A DNA stretch of 64,000 nucleotides from Peribacillus psychrosaccharolyticus ATCC 23296. Lineage in GTDB: Bacteria > Bacillota > Bacilli > Bacillales > DSM-1321. This document shows positions 1-8,550 of this stretch, in pieces. Position numbers and translations under genes: made by a program. The DNA is taken from assembly GCF_000305495.1 (NCBI RefSeq), contig NZ_AJTN02000205.1:1-64000 (forward strand), given 5' to 3'. Below the pieces are notes generated by a model. That model was not told where the DNA came from. It ran no database searches and worked only from the letters and a program-made list of their open reading frames with translations. Within the stretch, counting starts at the first letter, position 1; the number at the start of each line of letters is the position of its first letter.

Positions 1-212
1 TCCTTCCAAGTCCAGACGATGAGGAGTCGATAAAGGTTTTAAATAATCGGCTGTGCGAGTTTACTACGGATCAAGATGTTTTAGCTATGAATGAACACTT
101 TATTAAGCATGCATCAAACAAAGTGTTGGCGAAGCATGTGGTATATACGAATGGAAAGTCAATTGAGGATGTTGCGGATGAAATCATGTCTTCGTTTCAT
201 AAGCAAATGTAA
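1..212 (+). CDS. C-terminal fragment of an unidentified protein
   Basis: The frame starting at base 3 is open from the window edge to the TAA at 210-212, giving 69 residues with no start codon context, so only the end of the gene is present. The visible part is hydrophilic and mostly helical in character. The end, with its YTNGKSIEDVADEI segment, resembles the C-terminal helix of small P-loop kinase-like proteins, but the nucleotide-binding motifs would lie upstream of the window. I therefore do not assign a function. The following gene is separated by about 100 bases and reads in the same direction. Confidence 0.55.
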   Translation, partial: LPSPDDEESIKVLNNRLCEFTTDQDVLAMNEHFIKHASNKVLAKHVVYTNGKSIEDVADEIMSSFHKQM

Positions 213-311
213 ATGCTTTCTCTGCTAGAAGGTGTAGAATAGGAAGATAAACAGGCTATACTCGTTTATTGAAGTAGTTTCTGTAAATTCATAATGGAGG
301 TCTGCTGCATC

Positions 312-1040
312 ATGAAAGAGAAATTCTTAATCTGGGATTTAGACGATACGATTATTACCACGTATCCGGAATTTGAAAAATCAAATACGCTTTGTGCTGA
401 GATTATCTCAAGGGAGTTGTTTGGTGACGTCCTTCAGGTGAATGATATTTTAAATCGACAACGTATGATTGATATAAGTTTAATTGAAAAATATGGTTTT
501 TTACCACCGAGATATGAACAAAGCTGGTTAACTACTTCTGCAGAATATTTTAAAGAGCACGGAATGATGTCGAATGATGCTCTTCAACAAGAAATAAAGG
601 AAGTTGTTCAGGATATCTATATCCGGAAGTATGAAAACGTACCGGGTTCAGTCGAGGTAATCCAACAGCTTAAGAATGAAGGATATTCGATGGCTATCTT
701 AACAGCAGGTGACGAAGCGGTACAAAAAAGAAGAATTGAACAATCTGGTGTCGCGGAGTTTATGGATGAAACATACGTATATCCGTATAAAACACCCAGT
801 ACCTTGCGTACCGTTATGGATAGACATGGCCATAATGAGTATGCCATGATTGGAAACTCGTTAAAGAGTGATATTTATCCTGCTCTAGAGAACGAAATTA
901 TGGGGATTCATGTTGTGAGAGACACTTGGCAAGCAGATCATTATGAAATTGATCTAGCTCATCCCTTATACAAACCAGTTCAGGACCTATCAGAAATTCC
1001 AAACGTTCTTTCAGAAAGTAAGGAATTTACATTTAAATAA
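312..1040 (+). CDS. HAD-superfamily hydrolase
   Basis: A 242-residue protein of the haloacid dehalogenase fold, most likely a phosphatase for a small phosphorylated metabolite. Motif I (DLDDT, residues 9-13) supplies the nucleophile and the acid/base aspartates. Motif II is the LTAGD segment near residue 133, and motif III/IV is GNSLKSDI near residue 187. The length and helical cap between motifs I and II fit the YjjG/PpaX-like branch. An in-frame ATG at 294 exists, but the GGAGG at 296-300 is correctly spaced only for the ATG at 312. A weak hairpin with T tract follows the stop. The substrate is not predictable from sequence. Confidence 0.85.
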   Translation: MKEKFLIWDLDDTIITTYPEFEKSNTLCAEIISRELFGDVLQVNDILNRQRMIDISLIEKYGFLPPRYEQSWLTTSAEYFKEHGMMSNDALQQEIKEVVQDIYIRKYENVPGSVEVIQQLKNEGYSMAILTAGDEAVQKRRIEQSGVAEFMDETYVYPYKTPSTLRTVMDRHGHNEYAMIGNSLKSDIYPALENEIMGIHVVRDTWQADHYEIDLAHPLYKPVQDLSEIPNVLSESKEFTFK

Positions 1041-1041
1041 T

Positions 1042-1067
1042 AAAGTTGCTTTGGCAGCTTTTTTATT
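1042..1067 (+). terminator. Rho-independent terminator after HAD gene
   Basis: AAAGTTGC (1042-1049) can pair with GCAGCTTT (1054-1061) with one G-T pair, followed by a T-rich tract. It lies immediately after the HAD hydrolase stop codon. Confidence 0.6.
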
Positions 1068-1209
1068 TATGGGATTAAAGTATCTGTTACAAAGTAGGTT
1101 TATACTGGTGTAATTACGTAAATGTTCCTATATGTCACCTCATTTAATTAGTATAGTATTATAATATGAATTTCCTGAATTCCTACTATATAAAATGAGG
1201 TGTGTTTGT

Positions 1210-1716
1210 TTGAAAAAGAACGTATATTTTGTTATAGCTATGCTTGTGTTACTCGTATCAACCGTATTTGTCGCTCCTTCTCAATCAGAAGCTTTGAGCG
1301 GAAATGAACCAACCTACACCTATTGGATGCAAAAGGGAAATAAAACGTATAAATCTACATCGTATAGCCAGTGGAAAAGTCAAAAAGGAACAGTTGTTGG
1401 AGCAGCTACTATGAAGAAGAAGTACTCAACGAAAAGCGGCTGGTCTATTACTGCAAGTGCAGGGATCCCAGTTAAAGCAATTGAAGTAGGTCTTGAAGGG
1501 AATCTAACAAAAGAATCGACATTATCTACTACGATTTCTAAAAAAATTCCAAAGGGAAAAACCGGGGTATTCCAAATACGAAATCAATATAAAACCTATA
1601 ATGTTAAAATGGAACAATGGTTTAGTATGGATGGAAGAAAATCGAAAACTGGGAAAGTTAAAACAGTTACTGTTAAGAAAAAAACAGATATTCAAGGTAG
1701 AATCATTCTAAAATAA
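1210..1716 (+). CDS. Small secreted protein, possible aerolysin-like beta-hairpin
   Basis: A 168-residue exported protein of unknown function. The N-terminus is a classical signal peptide: KK, a hydrophobic core of about 18 residues, then a likely cut after SEA. The mature part is lysine- and Ser/Thr-rich. Residues about 75-125 alternate polar and non-polar residues (SGWSITASAG, then STLSTTIS) and end in a KIPKGKTG turn, a pattern seen in the insertion region of aerolysin/ETX-MTX2-type proteins; that link is inference only. An ATG at 1195 is in frame, but GAGGTG at 1197-1202 positions ribosomes on the TTG at 1210. There are no cysteines in the mature region. Confidence 0.75.
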   Translation: MKKNVYFVIAMLVLLVSTVFVAPSQSEALSGNEPTYTYWMQKGNKTYKSTSYSQWKSQKGTVVGAATMKKKYSTKSGWSITASAGIPVKAIEVGLEGNLTKESTLSTTISKKIPKGKTGVFQIRNQYKTYNVKMEQWFSMDGRKSKTGKVKTVTVKKKTDIQGRIILK

Positions 1717-1731
1717 TTACATAGATTAACC

Positions 1732-1780
1732 AAGAGGATGGTGAATACGGGTCATACCGAATTTGCTGTCCTCTTTATTT
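1732..1780 (+). terminator. Terminator after secreted protein gene
   Basis: AAGAGGA (1732-1738) pairs with TCCTCTT (1769-1775), enclosing a small CGGGTCATACCG inner hairpin, followed by TTATTTT. Confidence 0.6.
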
Positions 1781-1865
1781 TCGAGAAAGGTTTCCCTGCT
1801 TCTGAACAGCGGGTATAGAGAATGAGGGAAGTCATGTTACATATAGTCGCATAGGAGGAAGTAGT

Positions 1866-2711
1866 ATGAAATGGAAGGATAGGCAAGCAAGCTCAAACGT
1901 TGAGGATCGGAGAGGGATGAGCGGTAAGGGCATCGCTGGAATCGGCGGCGGTCTTGGCTTAGTGATTGTAATTATTGTTACTCTACTTGGAGGAGACCCA
2001 GGTGAATTATTAGGAAATATCGGCTCTACTGATCAAAACAACAGCGCACCATATGAGGAAACGCAAGAAGAAAAAGAGCTTGCACAATTTGTTTCGGTAG
2101 TACTTGCGGATACGGAACGAGTTTGGACCGAGGAATTTCGTGAACAAGGATTAGAATATAAAGAGCCAAAGCTGGTATTGTACAGCGGTAGTGTTGATTC
2201 TGCGTGCGGAACAGCTGGTTCATCTGTTGGACCCTTTTACTGTCCAGGGGATATGAAATTATATATCGATTTAAGTTTTTATCAAGAACTGAAAAATCAA
2301 TTTCAGGCACCCGGGGATTTTGCTATGGCATACGTCATTGCCCATGAAGTCGGCCATCATATTCAAACTCTTCTAGGGACATCAGAAAAGGAAATGCCGA
2401 GTCGTTCGAGTGTGAGTGAAAAGGAATACAATAAATATTCTGTGCGATTAGAATTACAAGCTGATTATCTTGCAGGCGTTTGGGCAAATCATGTACAGGG
2501 CGAAAATCTTCTCGAAGAAGGTGACTTAGAGGAGGCACTGAAAGCTGCGAGCGGCGTGGGTGATGATACGATTCAAAAGAGATCCCGTGGTTATGTTGTC
2601 CCAGACAGCTTTACGCACGGAACCTCTGAACAAAGAAAGCGTTGGTTCTATAAAGGTTTCCAAAATGGTACAATAAAGGGCGGAGATACGTTTAATACAA
2701 GTGACTTATAA
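1866..2711 (+). CDS. Neutral zinc metallopeptidase (YpfJ/Zn_peptidase family)
   Basis: A 281-residue membrane-anchored protein of the putative neutral zinc metallopeptidase family (Pfam Zn_peptidase, YpfJ-like). A charged N-terminal stretch containing DRRG is followed by a glycine-rich single membrane segment at about residues 24-42. The extracytoplasmic domain carries HEVGHH at residues 160-165 (zinc ligands and catalytic Glu), and the conserved E-L-Q-A-D-Y segment about 35 residues later supplies the third ligand region. Family length is about 280-300, so the gene is complete. A strong AGGAGG precedes the ATG. Physiological substrates of the family are not established. Confidence 0.9.
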   Translation: MKWKDRQASSNVEDRRGMSGKGIAGIGGGLGLVIVIIVTLLGGDPGELLGNIGSTDQNNSAPYEETQEEKELAQFVSVVLADTERVWTEEFREQGLEYKEPKLVLYSGSVDSACGTAGSSVGPFYCPGDMKLYIDLSFYQELKNQFQAPGDFAMAYVIAHEVGHHIQTLLGTSEKEMPSRSSVSEKEYNKYSVRLELQADYLAGVWANHVQGENLLEEGDLEEALKAASGVGDDTIQKRSRGYVVPDSFTHGTSEQRKRWFYKGFQNGTIKGGDTFNTSDL

Positions 2712-2729
2712 AAGCTTGACGAGTAAAGC

Positions 2730-2766
2730 GCGAGGATAAACCATCACAGGTTATATCCTCGCTTTT
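2730..2766. terminator. Bidirectional terminator between convergent genes
   Basis: GCGAGGATA (2730-2738) pairs perfectly with TATCCTCGC (2754-2762), with A-rich and T-rich flanks. It sits between the zinc peptidase gene and the convergent ABM-domain gene and can serve both. Confidence 0.75.
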
Positions 2767-2783
2767 AATTTTTCTTAATCAGT

Positions 2784-3098
2784 TTAACTAGATGGAAAGC
2801 CTTTTCCACCTAACGGAATCAGCGTATTTATTCTTTCCATTCCAGTAATGAGTGGTCTAGCACGTGTAATTAATGTTTGGGTTGCTTCCTTAGTAAGAGA
2901 GGACTGATGGGCTTCTTCATTACTCCAGACTTCATAAACAAATACAGAATGAGGATCGTCATTAGAAATATTCACAAGATAAAGTTCACACTCATCAAGA
3001 CTTTTCAGAGATTCGGCTGCTTCCAACAAAATATCTACCATTGTTTCACGTTTGCCTTCTTGTATCGTAAATTTTCCAAATAAGCTAAATTTTTTCAT
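2784..3098 (-). CDS. Antibiotic biosynthesis monooxygenase (ABM) domain protein
   Basis: A 104-residue single-domain protein of the ABM dimeric alpha/beta-barrel family (YgiN-like putative quinol monooxygenases). Typical features are the opening beta strand (LFGKFTIQEGKRE), the helix DILLEAAESLK, the strands YLVNISND and FVYEVWSNEEAHQ, and the final helix ending in ITGMERI. Members act on quinone-like or haem-related substrates in the cytoplasm; the substrate here is unknown. The start ATG has an upstream AAGGAG on the minus strand. It is a single-gene unit convergent with the zinc peptidase gene. Confidence 0.85.
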   Translation of the reverse strand: MKKFSLFGKFTIQEGKRETMVDILLEAAESLKSLDECELYLVNISNDDPHSVFVYEVWSNEEAHQSSLTKEATQTLITRARPLITGMERINTLIPLGGKGFPSS

Positions 3099-3104
3099 TC
3101 ATCA

Positions 3105-3525
3105 TCTCCTTAAAATTGTCATCTTATACTAGTTCAATTATGAACCCCATTTTTCCTATTCACACCATAAAAAAAATGGGACTTTATTTCGTTTCAATTA
3201 TGAAAATATTCCTAGGATGTTAATAAGGGCTTTGTAAAGGGAATAATTTGATATATAATGGAGGTAGGTATAATTTTTCGTTTTTTTGTGCATGAATGAA
3301 TTGTTTGCAAGTCCATTTATAGTCATTAAACGGCAAAAAAATACTATGATGATTTACTGATTATTTTTTTTGTTACCTATAAAGGGCTGGTTAAGCATCA
3401 TCAATGTGCTTTAAATGGAACATTTCGCAGTTTATCTATGGAATTAAGGTAAAAGTAGTGGAATTGGTTTTTCAGTTTGGTATAATAAAGTGTGCTAAAC
3501 ATTATTAAGGGGGATTATTATTTCC
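3105..3525. other. Intergenic region, 420 bases, with a TATAAT before yabR
   Basis: No protein-coding gene is evident. A TATAAT at 3481-3486 is placed 40 bases before the yabR start and is the likely -10 element; the -35 is weak. A second TATAAT-like motif lies near 3251. The region is A/T rich and holds no recognisable riboswitch or operator. Confidence 0.4.
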
Positions 3526-3978
3526 ATGTCAATCGAAGTAGGCAGTAAAGTAACAGGTAAAGTAACGGGTATCACTAATTTTGGTGCGTTTGTAGAACTA
3601 CCAGGAGGCTTAACCGGTCTTGTGCACATTAGTGAAGTAGCCGACAGTTATGTAAAAGACGTTAATGACCATCTAAAAATAGGCGACCAGATTGAAGTAA
3701 AAGTAATCAGCGAAAAAGATGGTAAAACAGCCTTGTCGATAAAAAAAGCAATTGATAGACCTGAAGGACAAACTTCTTCTTATTCCCAACGTCCATCACG
3801 TCCGGGAAGACCAGGAGACAGCCGTTCTAAAGATGTTCGTTCAAAAGGTAAGTTCCAACCAAAAGAGAACTTTGAAGATAAAATGCTGCGCTTCTTAAAA
3901 ACAAGCGAAGAGAACTTAACAACTCTTAAACGCAGTACGGAAACAAAACGCGGCGGCAGAGGCGGAAGACGCGGCTAA
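3526..3978 (+). CDS. yabR: S1 RNA-binding domain protein YabR
   Basis: A 150-residue RNA-binding protein matching Bacillus YabR. Residues 1-75 form one S1 domain (GKVTGITNFGAFVELPGG, GLVHISEVAD, VKVISEKDGK), followed by a basic linker (SQRPSRPGRPG). A conserved tail (KFQPKENFEDKML, then LKRSTETKRGGRGGRRG) ends in an RGG-like stretch. YabR is thought to bind ribosomes or RNA; its exact role is undefined. In Bacillus subtilis the gene sits beside divIC and spoIIE, whereas here it stands alone among unrelated genes, so it may be a relocated or second copy. AAGGGGG precedes the ATG, and a strong terminator follows. Confidence 0.88.
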   Translation: MSIEVGSKVTGKVTGITNFGAFVELPGGLTGLVHISEVADSYVKDVNDHLKIGDQIEVKVISEKDGKTALSIKKAIDRPEGQTSSYSQRPSRPGRPGDSRSKDVRSKGKFQPKENFEDKMLRFLKTSEENLTTLKRSTETKRGGRGGRRG

Positions 3979-3991
3979 GCTGTCCCACCAA

Positions 3992-4027
3992 AAACAAACC
4001 TGGTTTATACCTGGTTTGTTTTTTTTT
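3992..4027 (+). terminator. Strong terminator after yabR
   Basis: AAACAAACC (3992-4000) pairs with GGTTTGTTT (4013-4021), with an inner GGT/ACC pairing and a run of eight T. Confidence 0.9.
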
Positions 4028-4096
4028 GTTTTACAAGGAGGAAACAACGGTTGCAAATAGAATGTACTAGCTATAGGCTTTTAAGGAGGAGGTTTC

Positions 4097-4531
4097 ATGG
4101 CTCCAAAAGAAGTAGTAGAGGTTCTGGCAATTGGATGTGTGAGTATTTCATTCATAATCCTCTCATTCTTACTAAAAGGCAACTGGCGTACAATAAGCCG
4201 GTATTTAGCTGTAATGACTCTTATGATGTACTGTGTTTTTTATGTAGTTCATCCTTTATGGATAGATACTCAAATTGATAAGAAAGTGAACTTATTAAGA
4301 CCGTACCTGTTAGAACATTATCCCGATGGAAAATGGGTAATAACAACAGTTCCACATCGTGAAGATGATTATAAGAGTCAAAACCCCTATACGATTAGCG
4401 TGACTTTTGAAAGCGAACCGGAAGCTACTTATTATTATAGGGTAAAAGCAAAGGACAAAATCTATCAAAGTGGTTATTCAAAAGAAAGTGGGTCAGAAGA
4501 CTTTAAACATTTAGAAAGATGGGATGAATAA
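4097..4531 (+). CDS. Hypothetical membrane protein with extracytoplasmic domain
   Basis: A 144-residue protein I do not recognise. Two hydrophobic segments (residues about 8-26 and 33-53) form an N-terminal hairpin in the membrane, followed by a soluble domain of about 90 residues rich in Tyr and charged residues with several predicted beta strands (YTISVTFESEPEATYYYRV). The pattern resembles the Bacillus proteins that place a small DUF3139-like domain outside the membrane, but that is tentative. AAGGAGGAGG before ATG 4097 decides the start. No adjacent gene is close enough to form an operon. Confidence 0.65.
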   Translation: MAPKEVVEVLAIGCVSISFIILSFLLKGNWRTISRYLAVMTLMMYCVFYVVHPLWIDTQIDKKVNLLRPYLLEHYPDGKWVITTVPHREDDYKSQNPYTISVTFESEPEATYYYRVKAKDKIYQSGYSKESGSEDFKHLERWDE

Positions 4532-4639
4532 TAGGACAGTCATACCTATAAAATTTACTGAATTATCAATAATCTGTTAATCGTTGGCGAGCAAATAGTA
4601 TTTTATAACCAATGGAAAAAAGTAAATAGTCTGGAGCTG

Positions 4640-5098
4640 ATGGATTTGTCAACGGTGTTATACCGAAAAGCGGATACAAGGGATCTCTCACCATTATACG
4701 AGTTAATGGTCCAATACATAGTAGTCTTTTATAAACAACCCGAGCCCGATGAAACAGAATTAAAGCAGTTGATTACTCATCTTTTAAATAATCCAGCCAC
4801 CGGAATACAATTTGTCGCAGAAAAAGATGGAAAACTGATTGGTTTTGCCACATTATATTTCACCTTTAGTACGCTTCAGGTAAAAAGAGCTGCCATTTTA
4901 AATGATCTATTCGTTTTAGAATCCAGCCGAGGGGAGAAAGCAGGACAGGAATTGTTCACAACCTGTTTAACGCATATCAGGGAGCAGAAATTTGCTTATA
5001 TGACCTGGGAAACAGCAAAAGATAATCAAATCGCTCAAAGTCTATACAACAAAATGGGTGGAAAAGAATCTGACTGGATGGTCTATGAAATAGAATAA
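4640..5098 (+). CDS. GNAT family N-acetyltransferase
   Basis: A 152-residue GCN5-related acetyltransferase that would transfer acetyl from acetyl-CoA to an amine. The fold order is clear: beta1 (YRKADTRDL), helices, beta4 (KLIGFATLYFTF), beta5 (RAAILNDLFVLESSRG) with the pyrophosphate loop RGEKAGQEL, and the C-terminal ENQ-type helix (TAKDNQIAQSLYNKMGG). The acceptor substrate is unknown. GGAG lies 5 bases before ATG 4640. It is a single gene with its own terminator. Confidence 0.85.
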   Translation: MDLSTVLYRKADTRDLSPLYELMVQYIVVFYKQPEPDETELKQLITHLLNNPATGIQFVAEKDGKLIGFATLYFTFSTLQVKRAAILNDLFVLESSRGEKAGQELFTTCLTHIREQKFAYMTWETAKDNQIAQSLYNKMGGKESDWMVYEIE

Positions 5099-5130
5099 AA
5101 AGTAAAGTAGTTCTGTATATCTTTACGACC

Positions 5131-5168
5131 AAGACAAGCCTGCTACATCTGGGTTTGTCTTATTTTAA
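5131..5168 (+). terminator. Terminator after acetyltransferase
   Basis: AAGACAAGCC (5131-5140) pairs with GGTTTGTCTT (5152-5161) with one G-T pair, followed by TATTTT. Confidence 0.75.
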
Positions 5169-5440
5169 TTTAAATTAAAGTGGAAAGGACTCTGCTAACT
5201 AACATTCAAACTATGCTATACTTGAACAACTAACTTGAATATATTGTATTATTTAAAAAATTTTTACAATTTCTATAAAGTTCTCAATTCACAAATTTGT
5301 CCGGGAAAGGAGTTAAAGAGTCTCAATGAAACTTCTATATAGGCCATTTATACAGTACAGGAAAGCTGTATAAGAATAGTGATTGACCTTCGGTTTTAGG
5401 TTATTGGGCATATGTTGGAAGTCAAAGGAGATGAAATTTT
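5162..5440. promoter_or_regulatory. Leader of the dipeptidase gene with a hairpin
   Basis: This 280-base A/T-rich region carries no gene. TTATACAG (5348-5355) and CTGTATAA (5366-5373) form a perfect 8-bp inverted repeat about 70 bases before the dipeptidase start. It may be a repressor site or an RNA hairpin. No confident promoter pair was found. Confidence 0.35.
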
Positions 5441-6382
5441 TTGAAGATTATTGATACACATTGTGACGCGCTTGTACGTTTATGGAATAAGCCTAAAGAA
5501 CTGAGATTTAGTGATTCACAAGAGCTTCATACTAATTTAAGCCGCTTGCAGGCCGGAGAAGTGTCTGCGCAATGCTTTGCGATCTTTGTTCCAGCATATA
5601 TAAAAACTGAACAAAAATTTCAAGTTGCTTTAGAGCAAATTGATATCTTTCACAAAGAAATTTTGGCCAAACACTCAAATGTGAAACATATTACCAGTTG
5701 GGACGATTTTGATAATCTCAAACCCAATGAAATCGGTGCGATGCTAACATTAGAAGGTGCAGATGTTATTAGTGATGATTTGACTAAATTAAGAATCCTC
5801 TATCATTTGGGCATTATGTCAATTGGGTTAACATGGAACGGGGCTAACCTCTGTGCAGATGGAGTACAAGAAAAAAGAGGAGCGGGCTTAACGGAGTTAG
5901 GTGAAATGGTTGTTACTTTAAACAATCAGGTGTTCGTGCAGACTGATGTATCCCATCTAAGTGAAAAATCTTTTTGGGGTGTATTGGAACTTGCGGACTA
6001 TCCCATTGCTAGTCATTCTAACTCTAGGGCTCTTTACGACCATCCTCGTAATTTATCTAATCAACAGGCAGAAGCTCTTTTTAATCGGAATGGTTTTGTA
6101 GGCATCGGATTTTACCCTCTTTATTTAAAAGTTGAAGGTATGGTCAGCATTGGAGATTTGATTACTCATATTGATCAATTCTGTTCGATCGGAGGAGTAA
6201 ATCATATTTGCTTAGGCTCGGACTTTGATGGAGTGGAGGTCACCATTAAAGATTTAGAGAACTCAGCGATGTATCAAAATTTAATTAACGAACTATTAAA
6301 GCATTATAAGGAAGAGGAAGTTAAAGGTTTTGCTTATCATAACTTTCTTAATCATCGGCCAAATTTAATAAATATACCATGA
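5441..6382 (+). CDS. Membrane dipeptidase (peptidase family M19)
   Basis: A 313-residue amidohydrolase-fold dipeptidase. It contains the M19 metal ligands: H7-x-D9 (IIDTHCDAL), the bridging Glu in LTLEGADVI near residue 111, His in DVSHLSEKSFW and in IASHSNSRAL, and the catalytic Asp region GSDFDGVE. Family members hydrolyse dipeptides, often with a D-residue at the second position. The TTG start is preceded by AAAGGAGATG. It lies upstream of a complete oligopeptide importer, with one small opposing gene between, which suggests import followed by intracellular hydrolysis of dipeptides. Despite the family name there is no signal peptide, so the enzyme is cytoplasmic. Confidence 0.9.
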   Translation: MKIIDTHCDALVRLWNKPKELRFSDSQELHTNLSRLQAGEVSAQCFAIFVPAYIKTEQKFQVALEQIDIFHKEILAKHSNVKHITSWDDFDNLKPNEIGAMLTLEGADVISDDLTKLRILYHLGIMSIGLTWNGANLCADGVQEKRGAGLTELGEMVVTLNNQVFVQTDVSHLSEKSFWGVLELADYPIASHSNSRALYDHPRNLSNQQAEALFNRNGFVGIGFYPLYLKVEGMVSIGDLITHIDQFCSIGGVNHICLGSDFDGVEVTIKDLENSAMYQNLINELLKHYKEEEVKGFAYHNFLNHRPNLINIP

Positions 6383-6736
6383 AAAAATAACTGAAAATAA
6401 TAAAAGTGCAAAACCGGAATATACCAAAGGAAGCGTTAGACTAAAGGAGGTCAATGGATAGGAAGTTGATTCCTGCTTTTTTCCTTCAATCTCTTCCAGC
6501 ACGTGATTCATTGGATTTATCTTTCTGAAAAATGTTCTGAAACTTCTGATTATGGCGTTGAAAAAACCGCCTTGGATAACTAGCATTGCGGCGCCAATAA
6601 TTGTTAACAGCAATGAAAAATTAAAAAGTGTATTGATCCAAACCAGTAGGCTGAAAGAATGAGTAAAGAGGGATACCAAAGTTGATACAAAAAGGGTTCC
6701 GCAAAGGATATAGATATAACGAAGCATGGTAGACAA
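6365..6736 (-). CDS. DUF3899-type membrane protein
   Basis: A 123-residue membrane protein with three or four hydrophobic segments: about residues 4-24, 28-55 and 98-120, the last at the extreme C-terminus. The central GGFFNAIIRSFRTFFRK segment is the hallmark of the DUF3899 family of Bacillaceae, whose function is not known. Its 3' end overlaps the last 18 bases of the convergent dipeptidase gene. TAGGAGTTG is well placed before the ATG on the minus strand. Confidence 0.75.
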   Translation of the reverse strand: MSTMLRYIYILCGTLFVSTLVSLFTHSFSLLVWINTLFNFSLLLTIIGAAMLVIQGGFFNAIIRSFRTFFRKINPMNHVLEEIEGKKQESTSYPLTSFSLTLPLVYSGFALLLFSVIFSWYIY

Positions 6737-6854
6737 CTCCTAACCCGTAATATCTATGATTATAGCATGTAATAATTACTAATCTTTATAAATCTCTCTA
6801 TTAGGCTTATTTCCTGCAAGATATCACCATTTATTTTTGGAAGGGGAGATTTAA

Positions 6855-8504
6855 TTGAGTAAATATGTAATGATAAAGCTTTTTATGTTATTTACACTAG
6901 TTGGTCTGGTACTTACTGGATGTAATTTCAGCTCATCAAAGGATACTACTTCAGAAAATGATGAAAACTCGAAAACAACTAAAGCAAAGCAAGTATTGAA
7001 TATGGTCGAAGCTTCTGAAATCCCAACGATGGATTCTTCTCTTGCTCATGATAATGTTTCATTTACGGTGCTCAGCAATGTTAATGAAGGTCTCTATCGC
7101 TTGGGAAAAGCGAGTGAGCCTGAGCTGGCAATGGCTAAGGATGATCAGGTAAGCGAAGATGGATTAGTGCATACCTATACTATCCGTGATGCAAATTGGA
7201 GTAATGGTGATCCGGTTACCGCTGCTGATTTTGTTTTTGCGTGGCAACGGGTATTTAAAGAAACAGGTCAATATGGCAGTATGTTTGAAACGGCAAATAT
7301 ATTAAATGCAAGCGAAATTGTAACAGGAGAAAAGCAGGCTGACACCCTAGGAGTAAAGGCTCTTGATGAAAAAACACTTGAGGTTACCTTAACCACTCCG
7401 AATGCATTACTTGGCCAATTATTAACCTTTCCAACCTTCTTACCTCAAAATCAGAAGTTTGTGGAGAGTCAAGGCGAAAAGTATGCCTTAGAAGCTGATA
7501 ATCTATTATACAATGGTCCATTTATCCTCTCAGAGTGGAAACATGATGCGAGTTGGAAGTATCAGAAAAACACTAAATATTGGGATGCTGATACGGTGAA
7601 ATTAGATGAAGTGAATGTATTTGTGGTGAAAGAAGCTGCAACCCAGTTAAATCTTTATGATACAAATAAGGTCGATAGTATTAATCTTAGCTCAGCTTCT
7701 GTGGATCAGTATAAGGATGACAAGGATTTTATTACACTAGCAGATTCAGAAATTTTCTTTCTGCGTTTTAACCATAATCATAAAGCTTTAGGAAATAAGA
7801 ATATCAGACGTGCGATAGATATGAGTTGGGATAAGCAAGCGCATGTTGATCGTATTTTAAACAACGGTTCTTTAGCTTTGTATGGATTGGTGCCAAAGAA
7901 TTTCTCTACTTCTCCAACTGGTAAAGACTTCAGAGAACTAAATGGAGAGTTGAATCACGGGGATATCAAGGAAGCGCAAGCGTATCTCGCTAAGGGCTTA
8001 AAAGAAATTGGTCAAGATTCAGTGGATATTACCTTGACGGTTTCTGCTGTAGAAGGCAATGACAAAACTGCCGAATATCTTAAAAATCAACTTGAAAAGA
8101 ATTTACCACAAGTAAAGATAAAACTTAAACTTGTACCTGTAGAACAAAGATATGAGCTTGAATCGGCACTTGAATATGAAATGGTCATTTCAGCTTGGGG
8201 ACCTGATTATATTGATCCAATGACTTATATCGGGATGTGGGTCACGAAAGGGTCAGCGAATCGTATGGATTATTCTAATCCTAAGTATGATGCCCTGGTG
8301 AAGAACATTTCTAGTGAAGAAGATACGACAAAGCGTTATGAAATGATGTTAGAAGCAGAGAAAATGCTTTTTGAAGATGCGGCGATTGCACCCTTATATC
8401 AAAGAGGGTTAGCTGTCCTGCAAAGATCAACTATAAACGGCTTAGTTCGTCATCCAAGCGGACCTGATTTTTCCTTTAAATGGACGGAAATAGATGCTGA
8501 ATAA
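6855..8504 (+). CDS. oppA: Oligopeptide ABC transporter, substrate-binding lipoprotein (OppA family)
   Basis: A 549-residue SBP_bac_5 (OppA/MppA-type) lipoprotein that captures peptides outside the membrane. A lipobox LTGC places the lipidated Cys at residue 23, after a hydrophobic signal. Family marks follow: SEIPTMDSSLAHDN near the N-terminus, YTIRDANWSNGDPVTAADF (the conserved WSDGxPVTAxDF block), and the late YIDPMTYIGMW and DAAIAPLYQRG segments. The start is TTG 6855 behind AAGGGGAGA. It is the first gene of an A-B-C-D-F operon. I use opp by order and family; peptide size preference is not provable. Confidence 0.9.
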   Translation: MSKYVMIKLFMLFTLVGLVLTGCNFSSSKDTTSENDENSKTTKAKQVLNMVEASEIPTMDSSLAHDNVSFTVLSNVNEGLYRLGKASEPELAMAKDDQVSEDGLVHTYTIRDANWSNGDPVTAADFVFAWQRVFKETGQYGSMFETANILNASEIVTGEKQADTLGVKALDEKTLEVTLTTPNALLGQLLTFPTFLPQNQKFVESQGEKYALEADNLLYNGPFILSEWKHDASWKYQKNTKYWDADTVKLDEVNVFVVKEAATQLNLYDTNKVDSINLSSASVDQYKDDKDFITLADSEIFFLRFNHNHKALGNKNIRRAIDMSWDKQAHVDRILNNGSLALYGLVPKNFSTSPTGKDFRELNGELNHGDIKEAQAYLAKGLKEIGQDSVDITLTVSAVEGNDKTAEYLKNQLEKNLPQVKIKLKLVPVEQRYELESALEYEMVISAWGPDYIDPMTYIGMWVTKGSANRMDYSNPKYDALVKNISSEEDTTKRYEMMLEAEKMLFEDAAIAPLYQRGLAVLQRSTINGLVRHPSGPDFSFKWTEIDAE

Positions 8505-8550
8505 CGCATAAATCATTTTAATTTCTAAAACTAGATTAAGAGGTGAAATG

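Noticed and set aside
3293-3361. 22-codon frame MNELFASPF... before yabR
   Set aside because: No ribosome binding site within range.
4051-4278. 75-codon frame before the membrane protein
   Set aside because: It overlaps the better supported frame at 4097 and has Arg/Ser-rich random composition.
5326-5373. 15-codon frame in the dipeptidase leader
   Set aside because: Binding site badly spaced and no conserved features; more likely part of the hairpin region.
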